The notes under the pieces: model-generated | Database searches by the model: none | Seen by the model: the letters and a program-made list of their open reading frames with translations, nothing else | What the model was told of the DNA's origin: nothing | Shown here: positions 28,951 to 38,961 of the stretch, piece by piece | Layout: the number at the start of each line of letters is the position of its first letter | Numbering within the stretch: the stretch's first letter is position 1 | Assembly (NCBI GenBank): GCA_046331545.1 | Contig: JAXLQR010000002.1 | Span: 2,666,001-2,730,000, forward strand | DNA from: JADJVL01 sp046331545 | GTDB taxonomy: Bacteria; Acidobacteriota; Holophagae; Holophagales; Holophagaceae | Length of the DNA: 64,000 nucleotides | Reading direction: 5' to 3' | Made by a program: the position numbers and the translations under genes

Positions 28951-29670
28951 ATGTACCAGGAGTCCCACGCCCGTTCGGTGCTCAAGGCCGTCAGCTGGCG
29001 GGTGGCGGGAAGCCTGGTGACGGCGGGCATCGCCTTCCTCTTCCTCAGGCGCGTGGACCTCGCCCTCGCCGCGGGGGGCCTCGACTTCGCCGTGAAGGTC
29101 GCCGTGTACTACGTCCACGAGCGGGCCTGGGACCGCATCTCCTTCGGGAAGCGGGCCGTCCGCCCCGCGGTCGTCTGGCTCACGGGCCTGTCGGGGGCGG
29201 GCAAGTCCACGGTGGCCGAGGCCCTGGTGGCGGAGCTGGAGCGCCGGTCGCTGAAGGTGGACCACCTGGACGGCGACTCCATCCGGCAGATCTTCCCCAG
29301 CACGGGCTTCACGCCGGAGGAGCGGGAGGCCCACGTCCGGCGCGTGGGCTACCTGGCCAGCCGCCTGGAGCGCAACGGGCTCTTCGTGGTCGTCTCCCTC
29401 ATCTCGCCCAGCCGGTCCGCCCGCGACTTCGCCCGGGGCCTCTGCGCCAGCTTCCTCGAGGTCCACGTGGCCACGCCCCTCGAGGTCTGCGAGGTCCGCG
29501 ACCCCAAGGGCCTCTACCGGCGAGCCCGGGCGGGGGAGATCCGCGACTTCACCGGCATCAGCGCCCCCTACGAGGAGCCCCTGGCGCCGGAGCTGCGCCT
29601 GGACACCTCGGTGCTCAGCGTCGAGGATTCCGTGCGCGCCATCCTCGACCGCCTCCGGAAGGCCCCGTGA
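28951..29670 (+). CDS. cysC: Membrane-anchored adenylylsulfate (APS) kinase, DUF2061-CysC fusion
   Basis: The 239-residue protein starts at the ATG at 28951. Residues 1-62 form a DUF2061 module (HARSVLKAVSWRVAGS with two hydrophobic helices and YYVHERAWDRISFG). Residues 70-239 form a complete APS kinase: Walker A GLSGAGKST, LDGDSIR, the ISPSR segment and DPKGLY...FTGISAPYEEP. It phosphorylates APS to PAPS, the sulfate donor for sulfotransferases, here probably at the membrane surface. It lies 20 bp upstream of cysD. The membrane tether is unusual for CysC. Confidence 0.9.
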   Translation: MYQESHARSVLKAVSWRVAGSLVTAGIAFLFLRRVDLALAAGGLDFAVKVAVYYVHERAWDRISFGKRAVRPAVVWLTGLSGAGKSTVAEALVAELERRSLKVDHLDGDSIRQIFPSTGFTPEEREAHVRRVGYLASRLERNGLFVVVSLISPSRSARDFARGLCASFLEVHVATPLEVCEVRDPKGLYRRARAGEIRDFTGISAPYEEPLAPELRLDTSVLSVEDSVRAILDRLRKAP

Positions 29671-29690
29671 GGCGGGGGTAGACTGCCTTG

Positions 29691-30524
29691 ATGCGCCATC
29701 TGGACCCGCTCGAGAGCCGGAGCATCCACATCCTCCGGGAGGCCTACGCCGCCTTCCCCCGGCTGGGCATGCTGTGGTCCATCGGCAAGGACTCCACCGT
29801 GCTGCTCTGGCTGGCCCGCAAGGCCTTCTTCGGGCACGTGCCCTTCCCGCTGATCCACGTGGACACGTCCTTCAAGATCCCCGAGATGATCGCCTACCGC
29901 GACCGGCTCGCCCGGGAGTGGGGCCTGCGCCTCATCGTCGGGCGCAACGAGGAGGCCCTCGCCGCCGGCCGGACCTTCCCCGACGGGGCGGTGGACCGCA
30001 TCGCCTGCTGCCGCCTCCTGAAGACCGAGGCCCTGCGCCGCGTCCTGGCGCGGGGGGACCGGGGCGAGCCCTTCCAGGCCGTCATCGCGGGCATCCGCGC
30101 CGACGAGGAGGGCAGCCGCTCGAAGGAGCGCGTCTTCAGCCCCCGGGGCCGGGACAACGACTGGGACGTGGGGGACCAGCCGCCCGAGTTCTGGAACCAG
30201 TACAAGACCGACTTCGCCCCGGGCACCCACGTCCGCGTGCATCCGCTCCTGGACTGGACCGAGCTGAACATCTGGGAGTACATCGCCCGGGAGGGCATCC
30301 CGACGGTCTCCCTCTACTACGACCAGGGGGACGGCACCCGCTACCGCTCCCTGGGCTGCGCGCCCTGCACCGCGCCCATCGCCTCCACGGCGCGAACCGT
30401 GGCCGACATCATCGCCGAGCTGAGCACCGGGCAGCTGGCGGGCGTCGCCGAGCGCTCCGGCCGGGCCCAGGACAAGGACGACGCCGGGGGCCTCGAGTCC
30501 CTGCGCCGCGACGGGTACATGTGA
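29691..30524 (+). CDS. cysD: Sulfate adenylyltransferase small subunit
   Basis: The 277-residue protein has the PAPS-reductase-like ATP-pyrophosphatase motif SIGKDSTVLLWLARKAFF and the CysD pattern FPLIHVDTSFKIPEM, plus GIRADEEGSR and LGCAPCTAPI near the C-terminus. CysD makes APS from ATP and sulfate, driven by the GTPase CysN. The ATG at 29691 was preferred to a TTG three bases earlier. The stop overlaps the ATG of cysN by one base. Confidence 0.95.
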   Translation: MRHLDPLESRSIHILREAYAAFPRLGMLWSIGKDSTVLLWLARKAFFGHVPFPLIHVDTSFKIPEMIAYRDRLAREWGLRLIVGRNEEALAAGRTFPDGAVDRIACCRLLKTEALRRVLARGDRGEPFQAVIAGIRADEEGSRSKERVFSPRGRDNDWDVGDQPPEFWNQYKTDFAPGTHVRVHPLLDWTELNIWEYIAREGIPTVSLYYDQGDGTRYRSLGCAPCTAPIASTARTVADIIAELSTGQLAGVAERSGRAQDKDDAGGLESLRRDGYM

Positions 30525-32239
30525 TGCGGATCGCCATCACCGGCCACGTGGATCACGGCAAGAGCACCGTCATCGGGCGGCTGCTGGCGGACACCGGCGC
30601 CCTGCCCGAGGGGAAGCTGGAGCAGATCCGCGCCTACTGTGAGCGGAACGCGCGGCCCTTCGAGTACGCCTTCCTGCTCGACGCCCTGCGGGACGAGCGG
30701 GCCCAGGGCATCACCATCGACGTGGCCCGGGTCTTCTTCCGGTCGGCCAGGCGGCACTACGCGGTGTACGACACGCCGGGGCACGTGGAGTTCATCCGGA
30801 ACATGGTGACCGGGGCCTCCCGCGCCGACGCCGCCCTGCTGGTGGTGGACGCGGCGGAGGGCGTGCGCGAGAACACCCGGCGCCACGCCACCCTCCTTTC
30901 CATGCTGGGCATCCGCCAGGTGGCGGTGGTGGTGAACAAGATGGACCTCCTGGACTACCGGGAGGACGCCCACCGCGCCGTGGCCGCGGCCCTGGAGGAG
31001 CACCTGGGCCGCCTGGGGCTCCACCCCACCTGCTGCGTCCCCGTGGCCGGCCGCGAGGGGGAGCACCTGGTCCGCCGCACGGGGCTCATGCCCTGGTACG
31101 CGGGCCCCACGGTGCTGGAGGCGCTCGACGCCTTCACCGAGGCGCGACCCGCGGAGGAGCTGCCCTTCCGGATGCCCGTGCAGGACGTCTACCGCTTCAC
31201 GGCCGGGGGCGACGACCGGCGCATCGTCGCGGGCACCGTGGAGTCGGGATCGGCCCGGGCGGGGGACGAGGTGGTCTTCCACCCCAGCGGCAAGCGCGCC
31301 CGCATCCGCAGCCTCGAGGCCTTCCCGGGCCCGGCCCCCGCGCGCCTGGAGGCCGGCCAGGCCGGCGGCTTCACCCTCGACCCCCAGGTCTACCTGGGGC
31401 GCGGGGAAGTGGCCGCCCTGGCCGGGCAGCCCGCCCCCGCCAGCGCCTCCCGCCTGCGGGCCAGCCTGTTCTGGCTGGGCAAGCGGCCCCTCCACCGGGG
31501 CCGCGACTACGTGCTGAAGCTGGGGACCGCGCGGGTCCGCGCCCGCCTCGAAGGCCTGCGCCACGCCCTTGACGCGGACTCCCTGGAGGCCCGGGAGGGC
31601 GCCGAGGAGCTGGGGCGCCACGAGGTGGGCGAATGCGTGCTCGCCCTCGCGAGGCCGCTGGCCTTCGACCTGGACCCGCTGACCCCGGGCACCCGCCGCT
31701 TCGTGCTCGTGGACGACCTGGAGATCGCCGGCGGCGGCCTCGTGCTGGAGGGGCTGCCGGACGCCGCCCCGGGGAAGGGCGCCGCCTCCCGCTTCGGGCA
31801 GCGCCCGGCGGCGGTGCTCCTCGCGGGCGATCCTGAGGACCCCGACGGGCCCGCCGCCGGGGAAGTGGCGGGCGCCCTGGAGGATCGGGGCCGATCGGTC
31901 CACGTCCTTCCCGCGGGCCCGGACCCCGTCCGCGCGGCCGCCGACGCCGCCCTCCTGGTCTCCGCGGGCCTGGTGGCGCTGCTCCCGGCCCGGTCCGCCG
32001 CGGCCGCCCACCTGGCGGCGGAGGCCCGGGCCCGCCTGGGGCCGGCGGTGCGGGTGGCCTGGCAGGGGGCCGGGGACCCGCCCGAGAGCCTCGGCGCGGA
32101 CGTCCGCATCGATCCGGGTGACGCGCGGGGCCTGGTTCAGGCCATCCTGGACTGGACCGAGCCCGCCCACCCCGACCGGCCCGATCCGGCCACCGGCGCT
32201 CCCGCCCCCGGGAGTCCCGCCTGGCCAGCCCGGAGTTGA
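30524..32239 (+). CDS. cysN: Sulfate adenylyltransferase GTPase subunit with degenerate CysC-like tail
   Basis: The 571-residue protein has the EF-Tu-like GTPase domain (GHVDHGKST, DTPGH, NKMD) and two beta-barrel domains typical of CysN. Residues about 435-571 look like a decayed APS kinase domain. AAVLLAGDPEDPDGPAAGEV stands where GLSGAGKST would be, and LLVSAGLVALLPARSAAAAH parallels the second half of CysC. Because the P-loop is lost, activity must come from the separate CysC at 28951. CysNC fusions are common, which supports this reading. The gene ends two bases before the apparent start of the first synthase gene. Confidence 0.93.
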   Translation: MRIAITGHVDHGKSTVIGRLLADTGALPEGKLEQIRAYCERNARPFEYAFLLDALRDERAQGITIDVARVFFRSARRHYAVYDTPGHVEFIRNMVTGASRADAALLVVDAAEGVRENTRRHATLLSMLGIRQVAVVVNKMDLLDYREDAHRAVAAALEEHLGRLGLHPTCCVPVAGREGEHLVRRTGLMPWYAGPTVLEALDAFTEARPAEELPFRMPVQDVYRFTAGGDDRRIVAGTVESGSARAGDEVVFHPSGKRARIRSLEAFPGPAPARLEAGQAGGFTLDPQVYLGRGEVAALAGQPAPASASRLRASLFWLGKRPLHRGRDYVLKLGTARVRARLEGLRHALDADSLEAREGAEELGRHEVGECVLALARPLAFDLDPLTPGTRRFVLVDDLEIAGGGLVLEGLPDAAPGKGAASRFGQRPAAVLLAGDPEDPDGPAAGEVAGALEDRGRSVHVLPAGPDPVRAAADAALLVSAGLVALLPARSAAAAHLAAEARARLGPAVRVAWQGAGDPPESLGADVRIDPGDARGLVQAILDWTEPAHPDRPDPATGAPAPGSPAWPARS

Positions 32240-32241
32240 CC

Positions 32242-32525
32242 ATGCCGCAGGACCTGATCATCGCCCTCAGCCCCTTCGAGCACCCCGACCCGGGCGCTCG
32301 TGCTGGCGGCCCACCGGGCCGGCGCTCTGGGGGTGCTGACGCCGGGCGGGACCCGGCCGCGGCCCGCGCCGCCCTCCGGGCCCTGGCCCCCCTGCCGGCG
32401 GGCAGCGTCGGCCTGCGGCTGCCCCGCGGCGCCGGACGGCCCCGGCGGACCTCCCGGACAGCGTCGGCACCGTCGTCCTGGAGGCCGGCGAGGCGCTGGA
32501 ACCCTGGCGGGGCCGCCGGATCCTC
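32242..32525 (+). other. Probable true 5' end of the first synthase gene, with frameshifts
   Basis: The ATG at 32242 has GGAG 7 nt upstream and lies 2 bp after cysN. The peptide MPQDLIIALSPFEHPDP continues sensibly only if the frame shifts near 32290 (into ALVLAAHRAGALGVL), again near 32338 (into DAGRDPAAARAALRALAP) and near 32445 (into ADLPDSVGTVVLEAGEALEP), after which it joins the long frame. Each shift is one base in a G/C run. Errors of this kind suggest assembly indels rather than a dead gene. Confidence 0.6.
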
Positions 32526-35500
32526 GTGCAGGTCACCGGACTCGCCGAGGCCCGGGCCGCCGAGGCCGCCGGCGCCTCGGGACTGGTCGCCAAGGGCTGC
32601 GAGGCCGGAGGCAGGGTGGGGGAGCTCACGACCTTCGTGCTCCTCCAGGCCCTCGCGGGGACGACGGGCCTGCCCGTCTGGGCCCAGGGGGGCGTGGGGC
32701 TCCATACGGCCGCGGCCTGCCTCGCGGGGGGCGCCCGGGGCGTCGTGCTGGACGCGCAGCTTGCCCTGGCGCGGGAATCGGGGCTGGGCCCCGAGGTCCG
32801 GGCCCTCGTGGGCGCCATGGACGGGAGCGAGACCGCCGTGGTGGAGGGCTACCGGATCCACGTCCGGCCGGGCCTGGACCTCGAGGCCCTGGCGGCGGAA
32901 CCGGTCGCCCCCCGCCTGGGAGTCCGGGACCTGCTGCCCGCGGGCCAGGACGCGGCCTTCGCGCGGCCCCTGGCCGACCGCTTCCGCACGGTCGGCGGGA
33001 TCGTCCGGGGCGTCGCGGCGTCCGCGCGCCGCCATCTCGAGAGCGCCCGCCGGCATCCGGTGCTGGCCCGGGGCGCCGGGCTCGCCGCGGACCTCGGCCT
33101 GGAGTTCCCGGTGTTCCAGGGGCCCATGACCCGGGTCAGCGACCGGGCGGCCTTCGCCGAGGCGGTGGCCGGCGCCGGCGCGCTGCCCTTCCTCGCCCTG
33201 GCGCTCCTGCGCGGGGACGAGGCCGCCCCCCTGCTGGCGGAGACGTCCCGGCGCCTGGCCGGCCGGCCCTGGGGCGTCGGGATCCTCGGCTTCGTGCCCC
33301 CGGAGCTGCGGGAGGCCCAGCTCGCGGCGGTGCTGGAGGCGCGCCCGCCCGCGGCCATCATCGCCGGGGGGCGGCCCGCCCAGGCCCGGCCCCTCGAGGA
33401 GGCGGGCATCGCCACCTTCCTCCACGTGCCCAGCCCGGGGCTCCTCGACCTCTTCCTCAAGCAGGGCGCCCGGCGCTTCGTGTTCGAAGGCCTCGAGTGC
33501 GGCGGCCACGTCGGCCCGCGCAGCAGCCTCGCGCTCTGGGAGGCCCAGGTGGCGCGCCTCCTGCGGCATCCCGCGCCTTCCGAGCTCAGCGTGGTCTTCG
33601 CCGGGGGCGTCCACGACGCCCATTCCGCGGCCATGGTCTCGGCCCTCGCCGCGCCGCTGGCCGCGCGTGGCGCCAAGGTGGGCGTCCTGATGGGCACCGC
33701 CTACCTCTTCACCCCGGAGGCCGTGGCCTCGGGCGCCATCGTGCCCGGCTTCCAGGAGGCCGCCCTCGCCTGTGAGCGCACCGTGCTCCTGGAGACCGGT
33801 CCCGGCCATGCCACGCGGTGCGCGGAGACGGACTACGTGCGGGCCTTCCAGGCCGAGCGGCGGCGGCTGCGGGCCGAGGGGCTGCCCGCCCAGGAGGTCT
33901 GGCTGCGCCTGGAGGAGCTGAACCTGGGGCGCCTCCGTCTCGCGTCCAAGGGGCTGCGGCGGGAGGGGGACGCGGTGGTCCCCGTGGACGCGGAGACCCA
34001 GCGCCGGGAGGGCATGGTGATGCTGGGCCAGGTGGCGGCCCTCCGGCACCGCCTCCAGCCGCTCGCGGACCTGCACCGGGACGTGGTGGAGGGCGCGGCG
34101 CGGGTGCTCGAGGCCCTGCCCGCGCCGGAGGCGCCGGCGGCCGCCGGCGCCGGCGCGATCGCCATCATCGGCATGTCCGCCATCCTTCCCGGAGCCCCGG
34201 ACCTGGACGCCTACTGGTCGAACATCGTCCAGGGCGCGAACAGCATCCGGGAGGTGCCCGCCGAGCGCTGGGACCCCGCCGTCTTCCACGATCCCGCCTC
34301 CCAGAGCGGGGAGATGACCCCCTCCAAGTGGGGCGGCTTCCTGGATCCGGTGCCCTTCGATCCCCTGGCCTACGGCATCCCGCCCCTCTCCCTCGCGGCC
34401 ATCGAGCCGGTCCAGCTCCTCGCGCTGGAGGCCAGCCGGAGGGCCCTGGCCGACGCGGGCTACCTCGACCGCGACTTCGACCGGGAGCACACCTCCGTGA
34501 TCTTCGGCGCCGAGGCGGGCACCGACCTCGCGGGCGCCTACGGCTTCCGCGCCCTCTGGCGGCAGTACGCCGGCGACCTCCCCGAGGCCCTGGACCGGGC
34601 CCTGCCGCGCATGACCGAGGACTCCTTCCCCGGCATCCTCGCCAACGTGATCGCGGGCCGCGTGGCGAACCGCCTCGACCTGGGGGGCGTGAACTACACC
34701 GTGGACGCCGCCTGCGCCTCCTCCCTGGCGGCGGTGGACCTCGCGTGCAAGGAGCTGCGCTCCGGCAGCAGCGCCATGGTGCTCTGTGGCGGGGCCGACC
34801 TGCACAACAGCATCGTGGACTTCCTGGCCTTCGCCAGCGTCCACGCCCTCAGCCCCACCGGCCAGTGCCGCACCTTCGACGCCACGGCGGACGGCATCGC
34901 CTTGGGCGAGGGCGTGGCCGCGGTGGTGCTGAAGCGGCTGGAGGACGCGGAGCGGGACGGGGACCGCGTCTACGCCGTGATCCGCGGCGTCGGCGGGGGG
35001 AGCGACGGGAAGAGCCTGGGGCTCACCGCGCCGCGCGCCGAGGGCCAGGCCCGCGCCCTCGCCCGGGCCTACGAGGACGCGGGCATCGATCCCGCCGACG
35101 TGGGGCTCGTGGAGGCCCACGGCACCGGCACCGTGGTGGGGGACCGCACGGAGCTCGAGACGCTGAACGCCTTCTTCGGCGGCGCCGGGGCCCCCTCCGC
35201 CGCCATCGCCCTGGGCTCCGTGAAGTCGCAGATCGGCCACACCAAGTGCACCGCGGGGCTCGCCGGACTCGTCAAGGCCGCCCTCAGCCTGCACCACCGG
35301 GTGCTGCCGCCCACCCTGAACATCTCCAGGCCCAACCCGGGCTGGACCCCCGACAGCCCCTTCACCCTCGGCACCGCCGCGCGGCCCTGGATCGCCGGTC
35401 CCGGGCCGCGGGCCGCGGGCGTCAGCGCCTTCGGCTTCGGCGGCACCAATTTCCACGTGGTGCTCACCGCTCCCGCGACGGAGCCGCCGCCCTCCGGCCT

Positions 35501-38500
35501 CCGCCAGTGGCCCGCGGAGCTCTTCCTCTTCCGGGGCCGGGACCTCACCGAGGCCCAGGCCGGCGTGGACCGCCTCGCCTCGGCCCTGGAGGCCGCTCCC
35601 GGCGCCGCCCTCCGGGACCTGGCCCGGGCCGTCTCCGGGGGCGGCGGGCCCGTCCGCCTCGCGGTGGTCGCGCGGGACCGCGACGACCTCCAGCGCAAGC
35701 TCGAGGAGGCCCGCGCGCTGCGGCCCCATCCCGGCGGGGTCTTCGTCGCCCGGGACGGCCTCGGGGAGGCGCCGAAGGTGGCCTTCTTGTTCCCCGGCCA
35801 GGGCTCCCAGAAGGTGGGCATGCTGCGGGACCTCTTCCTGGCCTTCCCGCGGCTGCAGCGCTTCCTCGAGCTCGGCCCCCGGTGGGCCGCCCTCATGTTC
35901 CCGCCCACGCCCTGGGGCCCCGGAGGCCGGGAGGCCCAGAGCCGGGCCCTCACGGACACGCGCGCGGCCCAGCCCGCCCTGGGCCTGGCGGGCCTCGCGA
36001 TGGCGAGCCTGCTCGCCGACCTGGGGGTCGAGCCCGACATGCTGGGCGGGCACAGCTACGGCGAGCTGGTGGCCCTGGCGGTGGCCGGCGCCCTGCCGGA
36101 GGCCGGCCTGCCGTCCCTCTCGGAGCGGCGCGGCCGGCGCATCCTGGAGGCCTTCGGGGACGGGGATCCCGGCACCATGGCCGCGGTGTCGGGACCGGCG
36201 GAGGCCATCGCGCCCCACCTGGCGGGCCTTGAAGGCGTCGTGGTGGCCAACGCCAACGCGCCCGACCAGTCCGTGATCTCCGGTCCCTCCTCCGCCGTGG
36301 CCTCCGCCACGGCCCGGCTCCACGCCGCGGGCCTCGCCACCCGCGCCATCCCGGTGGCCTGCGCCTTCCACAGCCCGGCGGTCCGTCCCGCCTGCGCCGC
36401 CTTCGGGTCGGACCTCGCCGGCGTGGAGGTCCGCGCCCCCCGCCGGACCGTCTTCGCGAACACCACCGCGGCCCCGTATCCGTCGGATCCGGGCGCCGTC
36501 CGGGAGCTGCTCGCGGCCCACATCGCCGAGCCCGTCCGCTTCGTGGAGGAGGTGGAGGCCATGTACGCCGCCGGCGCGCGGATCTTCGTGGAGGCCGGGC
36601 CGGGGCGCGTGCTGACGGGCCTGGTGGGAAGAATCCTGGCCGACCGGCCCCACGCCGCGGTGGCCTTCGAGCGCAGCGGCGAGGAGGGCCTCGTCGGCCT
36701 GCTGCTGGCCCTGGCCCAGCTCGCGGTGGCGGGCCTGCCCCTGCGCGCGGAGGCCCTCTTCGAGGGTCGCTGCGGGGCGCCCCTGGACCTGGAGGCCCCC
36801 GGCGGGGCCATGGCCTCCGCCAGCGCGTGGTGGGTGAACGGGCAGCGCGCCTGGCCCATGCACGGCGAGCCTCCGGCCCACGCCTTCCGCCCGGTGCTGG
36901 CCCCCGTCGTGCAGGCGGGCGGAGCCGCCGCGCCGGCGGCCGGCGGGGAGCGCCAGGCCGCGGTGCTCGAGTACCTCCGCAACGCCCGCGAGCTGGTGGA
37001 GGCCCAGCGCCGGGTGATGATGGCCTTCCTGGGCGGCGCGGACCGGCCCGCCGACTCCGTGCTCGAGGGGGAGCTGGCCGAGCGCCGGCCGGCGACCCGG
37101 CCCCCCGCGCCGGCGACCCCGCCCTCCGGGACGGGGGCCGCCTCCACGGCGCTTCCCCCCGCCGGGCCTTCGCCGGAAGCCGCCCCCCGGGACGTGCGGG
37201 TGCTGCTCCTCGCGGTGGTCAGCGAGCGCACCGGCTACCCGCCCGAAATGCTCGACCTCGACCTGGATCTGGAGGCCGACCTCAGCATCGACTCGATCAA
37301 GCGGGTGGAGATCCTCGGGGCCGCCGCGGAGCGCCTGGGCGCCAGCGCCGGCGAGGCGATGGAGGAGCTGCCCGAGGACCTGGTGGCGGTGAAGACCCTG
37401 CGGGGCATCATCGCGGCCCTCGAGGGCCTCGTCCGGAAGGGCCCGGCCGCCGCTTCCGCGCCCGCCCCGGCTCCGCCGGCGGAAGCACCCCGCGCGGCGG
37501 TGGGCCGCTACCGGGTCCGCCTCGAGCCCGGAGCCCTGGCCGGCGGAGGCTCCCTGGCGGGACGCCGGATCCGCCTCGCCGGGCCCGAAGGCGCGGCCCT
37601 CCGGGCCCTGGAAGCCCGGCTCCAGGCGGAGGGCTGCGAGCCCCTGCGCGGGGAGACCGCGGCCGGCGAGACCCTGGTGGACCTCTCGCCCCTCGCGGCG
37701 GACTGGGGTCCCGCGGACGTCCCGGCCCTCTTCGAGCGCGTGCGCAGCGCCCTGGCCGCCGGGGCCGAGGCGGTCCTGGTGGCCGGACGCGCCCCGGAGG
37801 AGGGCGGCCCCCCCGCGGACCTGCCCAGGGTCAACGGCCATCTCGTGCCGCCGGCCTCCGGCGTGCAGGGCCTCGTGAAGTGCCTCCGGCGGGAATGGCC
37901 CGACCGCACCGTGCGGGTCGCGAGCTTCCCCGCCGACCTGGACGCCGACGAGCTCGGGGCCCGCCTCCGGGGGGAGCTGGCGGAGGGGCCGGGCGCCCCC
38001 GAGGTGCGCTACGACCCCGACGGGCGGCGCCTCCGCCCGGAGGTCGTCCCCGCGGAGCTCGCGGGCCCCGCGCCGGACCGCGCGGCCCTCGACCTGGGGC
38101 CCGGTTCGGTGGTGCTGCTCACGGGCGGCGCCCGGGGCATCACGGCGCGGGTGGCCCTGGCCTTCGCGCGACGCTTCGGCTGCACCCTCGAGCTGGTGGG
38201 ACGCACACCCGTCCCGCCCGAGGCCGAGGAGCCCTTCCTCCGGGAGGCCCCGGACGCGCGCGCCGTCCGGCAGGCCCTCATCGCCCAGGATCCGCGCAAG
38301 GGCCCCGCGGAGATCGAGGCCGCCGTCGCGCGGGTCCTGGCCGCGCGGGAGGTGCGCGGGACCCTGGCCGCCCTCCGGGCCGCGGGATCCCGGGCGGCCT
38401 ACCACGCCGTGGACGTGCGGGACCCCGCGGCCTTCGGCGCCTACCTGGACGGCCTCTACGCCCGGCACGGGCGGCTGGACGGCGTCATCCACGGGGCGGG

Positions 38501-38936
38501 CGTCATCGAGGACCGGCTGGCCCGGGACAAGACCGCCGAGTCCTTCGCCCGGGTCTTCGAGACCAAGGTGCACGGCGCCCTGGTGCTGGCCGAGAAGGTC
38601 CGGGACGACCTCGGGTTCATGGTGTTCTTCTCCAGCATCGCCTCCACCTTCGGGAGCCGGGGCCAGTCGGACTACGCCGCCGCCAACGACTTCCTGGACC
38701 GCCTGGCGGACCGGTTGAACCGGCTGCTTCCCGGCCGGGTGCTGTCCATCAACTGGGGGCCGTGGAAGGACGCCGGCATGGTGGGACCCGAGCTGGCCCG
38801 GGAGTACGCCCGCCGCGGCGTGGCCCTCATCGATCCGGAGGCGGGGGTGGAGAGCTTCTTCCGCGAGCTCCTCGAAGGCCCCGCGGAGGACGCGAACGTG
38901 ATCCTGATGAGCGGCGATCCCGCCGCCCTGGCCTGA
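32526..38936 (+). CDS. Type I PKS/PUFA-type synthase: NPD-NPD-KS-AT-ACP-KR
   Basis: The uninterrupted frame (GTG at 32526, 2136 residues) is probably missing about 95 N-terminal residues (see 32242-32525). Two nitropropane-dioxygenase/PfaD-like barrels come first (CEAGGRVGE near residue 25; FPVFQGPMTRVSD near 198; FEGLECGGHVGP near 322), likely enoyl reductases. KS follows with Cys in DAACASSLA (about 727), HGTGT (864) and GSVKSQIGH (897). AT has FLFPGQGSQ (1084) and GGHSYGE (1174). ACP has DLSIDSIKRVE (1585). KR has LLTGGARGIT (1863) and DYAAAND (2046). There is no dehydratase here; it is on the next protein. The layout resembles PUFA/heterocyst-glycolipid type iterative synthases. Confidence 0.92.
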   Translation: MQVTGLAEARAAEAAGASGLVAKGCEAGGRVGELTTFVLLQALAGTTGLPVWAQGGVGLHTAAACLAGGARGVVLDAQLALARESGLGPEVRALVGAMDGSETAVVEGYRIHVRPGLDLEALAAEPVAPRLGVRDLLPAGQDAAFARPLADRFRTVGGIVRGVAASARRHLESARRHPVLARGAGLAADLGLEFPVFQGPMTRVSDRAAFAEAVAGAGALPFLALALLRGDEAAPLLAETSRRLAGRPWGVGILGFVPPELREAQLAAVLEARPPAAIIAGGRPAQARPLEEAGIATFLHVPSPGLLDLFLKQGARRFVFEGLECGGHVGPRSSLALWEAQVARLLRHPAPSELSVVFAGGVHDAHSAAMVSALAAPLAARGAKVGVLMGTAYLFTPEAVASGAIVPGFQEAALACERTVLLETGPGHATRCAETDYVRAFQAERRRLRAEGLPAQEVWLRLEELNLGRLRLASKGLRREGDAVVPVDAETQRREGMVMLGQVAALRHRLQPLADLHRDVVEGAARVLEALPAPEAPAAAGAGAIAIIGMSAILPGAPDLDAYWSNIVQGANSIREVPAERWDPAVFHDPASQSGEMTPSKWGGFLDPVPFDPLAYGIPPLSLAAIEPVQLLALEASRRALADAGYLDRDFDREHTSVIFGAEAGTDLAGAYGFRALWRQYAGDLPEALDRALPRMTEDSFPGILANVIAGRVANRLDLGGVNYTVDAACASSLAAVDLACKELRSGSSAMVLCGGADLHNSIVDFLAFASVHALSPTGQCRTFDATADGIALGEGVAAVVLKRLEDAERDGDRVYAVIRGVGGGSDGKSLGLTAPRAEGQARALARAYEDAGIDPADVGLVEAHGTGTVVGDRTELETLNAFFGGAGAPSAAIALGSVKSQIGHTKCTAGLAGLVKAALSLHHRVLPPTLNISRPNPGWTPDSPFTLGTAARPWIAGPGPRAAGVSAFGFGGTNFHVVLTAPATEPPPSGLRQWPAELFLFRGRDLTEAQAGVDRLASALEAAPGAALRDLARAVSGGGGPVRLAVVARDRDDLQRKLEEARALRPHPGGVFVARDGLGEAPKVAFLFPGQGSQKVGMLRDLFLAFPRLQRFLELGPRWAALMFPPTPWGPGGREAQSRALTDTRAAQPALGLAGLAMASLLADLGVEPDMLGGHSYGELVALAVAGALPEAGLPSLSERRGRRILEAFGDGDPGTMAAVSGPAEAIAPHLAGLEGVVVANANAPDQSVISGPSSAVASATARLHAAGLATRAIPVACAFHSPAVRPACAAFGSDLAGVEVRAPRRTVFANTTAAPYPSDPGAVRELLAAHIAEPVRFVEEVEAMYAAGARIFVEAGPGRVLTGLVGRILADRPHAAVAFERSGEEGLVGLLLALAQLAVAGLPLRAEALFEGRCGAPLDLEAPGGAMASASAWWVNGQRAWPMHGEPPAHAFRPVLAPVVQAGGAAAPAAGGERQAAVLEYLRNARELVEAQRRVMMAFLGGADRPADSVLEGELAERRPATRPPAPATPPSGTGAASTALPPAGPSPEAAPRDVRVLLLAVVSERTGYPPEMLDLDLDLEADLSIDSIKRVEILGAAAERLGASAGEAMEELPEDLVAVKTLRGIIAALEGLVRKGPAAASAPAPAPPAEAPRAAVGRYRVRLEPGALAGGGSLAGRRIRLAGPEGAALRALEARLQAEGCEPLRGETAAGETLVDLSPLAADWGPADVPALFERVRSALAAGAEAVLVAGRAPEEGGPPADLPRVNGHLVPPASGVQGLVKCLRREWPDRTVRVASFPADLDADELGARLRGELAEGPGAPEVRYDPDGRRLRPEVVPAELAGPAPDRAALDLGPGSVVLLTGGARGITARVALAFARRFGCTLELVGRTPVPPEAEEPFLREAPDARAVRQALIAQDPRKGPAEIEAAVARVLAAREVRGTLAALRAAGSRAAYHAVDVRDPAAFGAYLDGLYARHGRLDGVIHGAGVIEDRLARDKTAESFARVFETKVHGALVLAEKVRDDLGFMVFFSSIASTFGSRGQSDYAAANDFLDRLADRLNRLLPGRVLSINWGPWKDAGMVGPELAREYARRGVALIDPEAGVESFFRELLEGPAEDANVILMSGDPAALA

Positions 38937-38961
38937 GGCGCCGTTGTCCCGGAGCGAGGGC

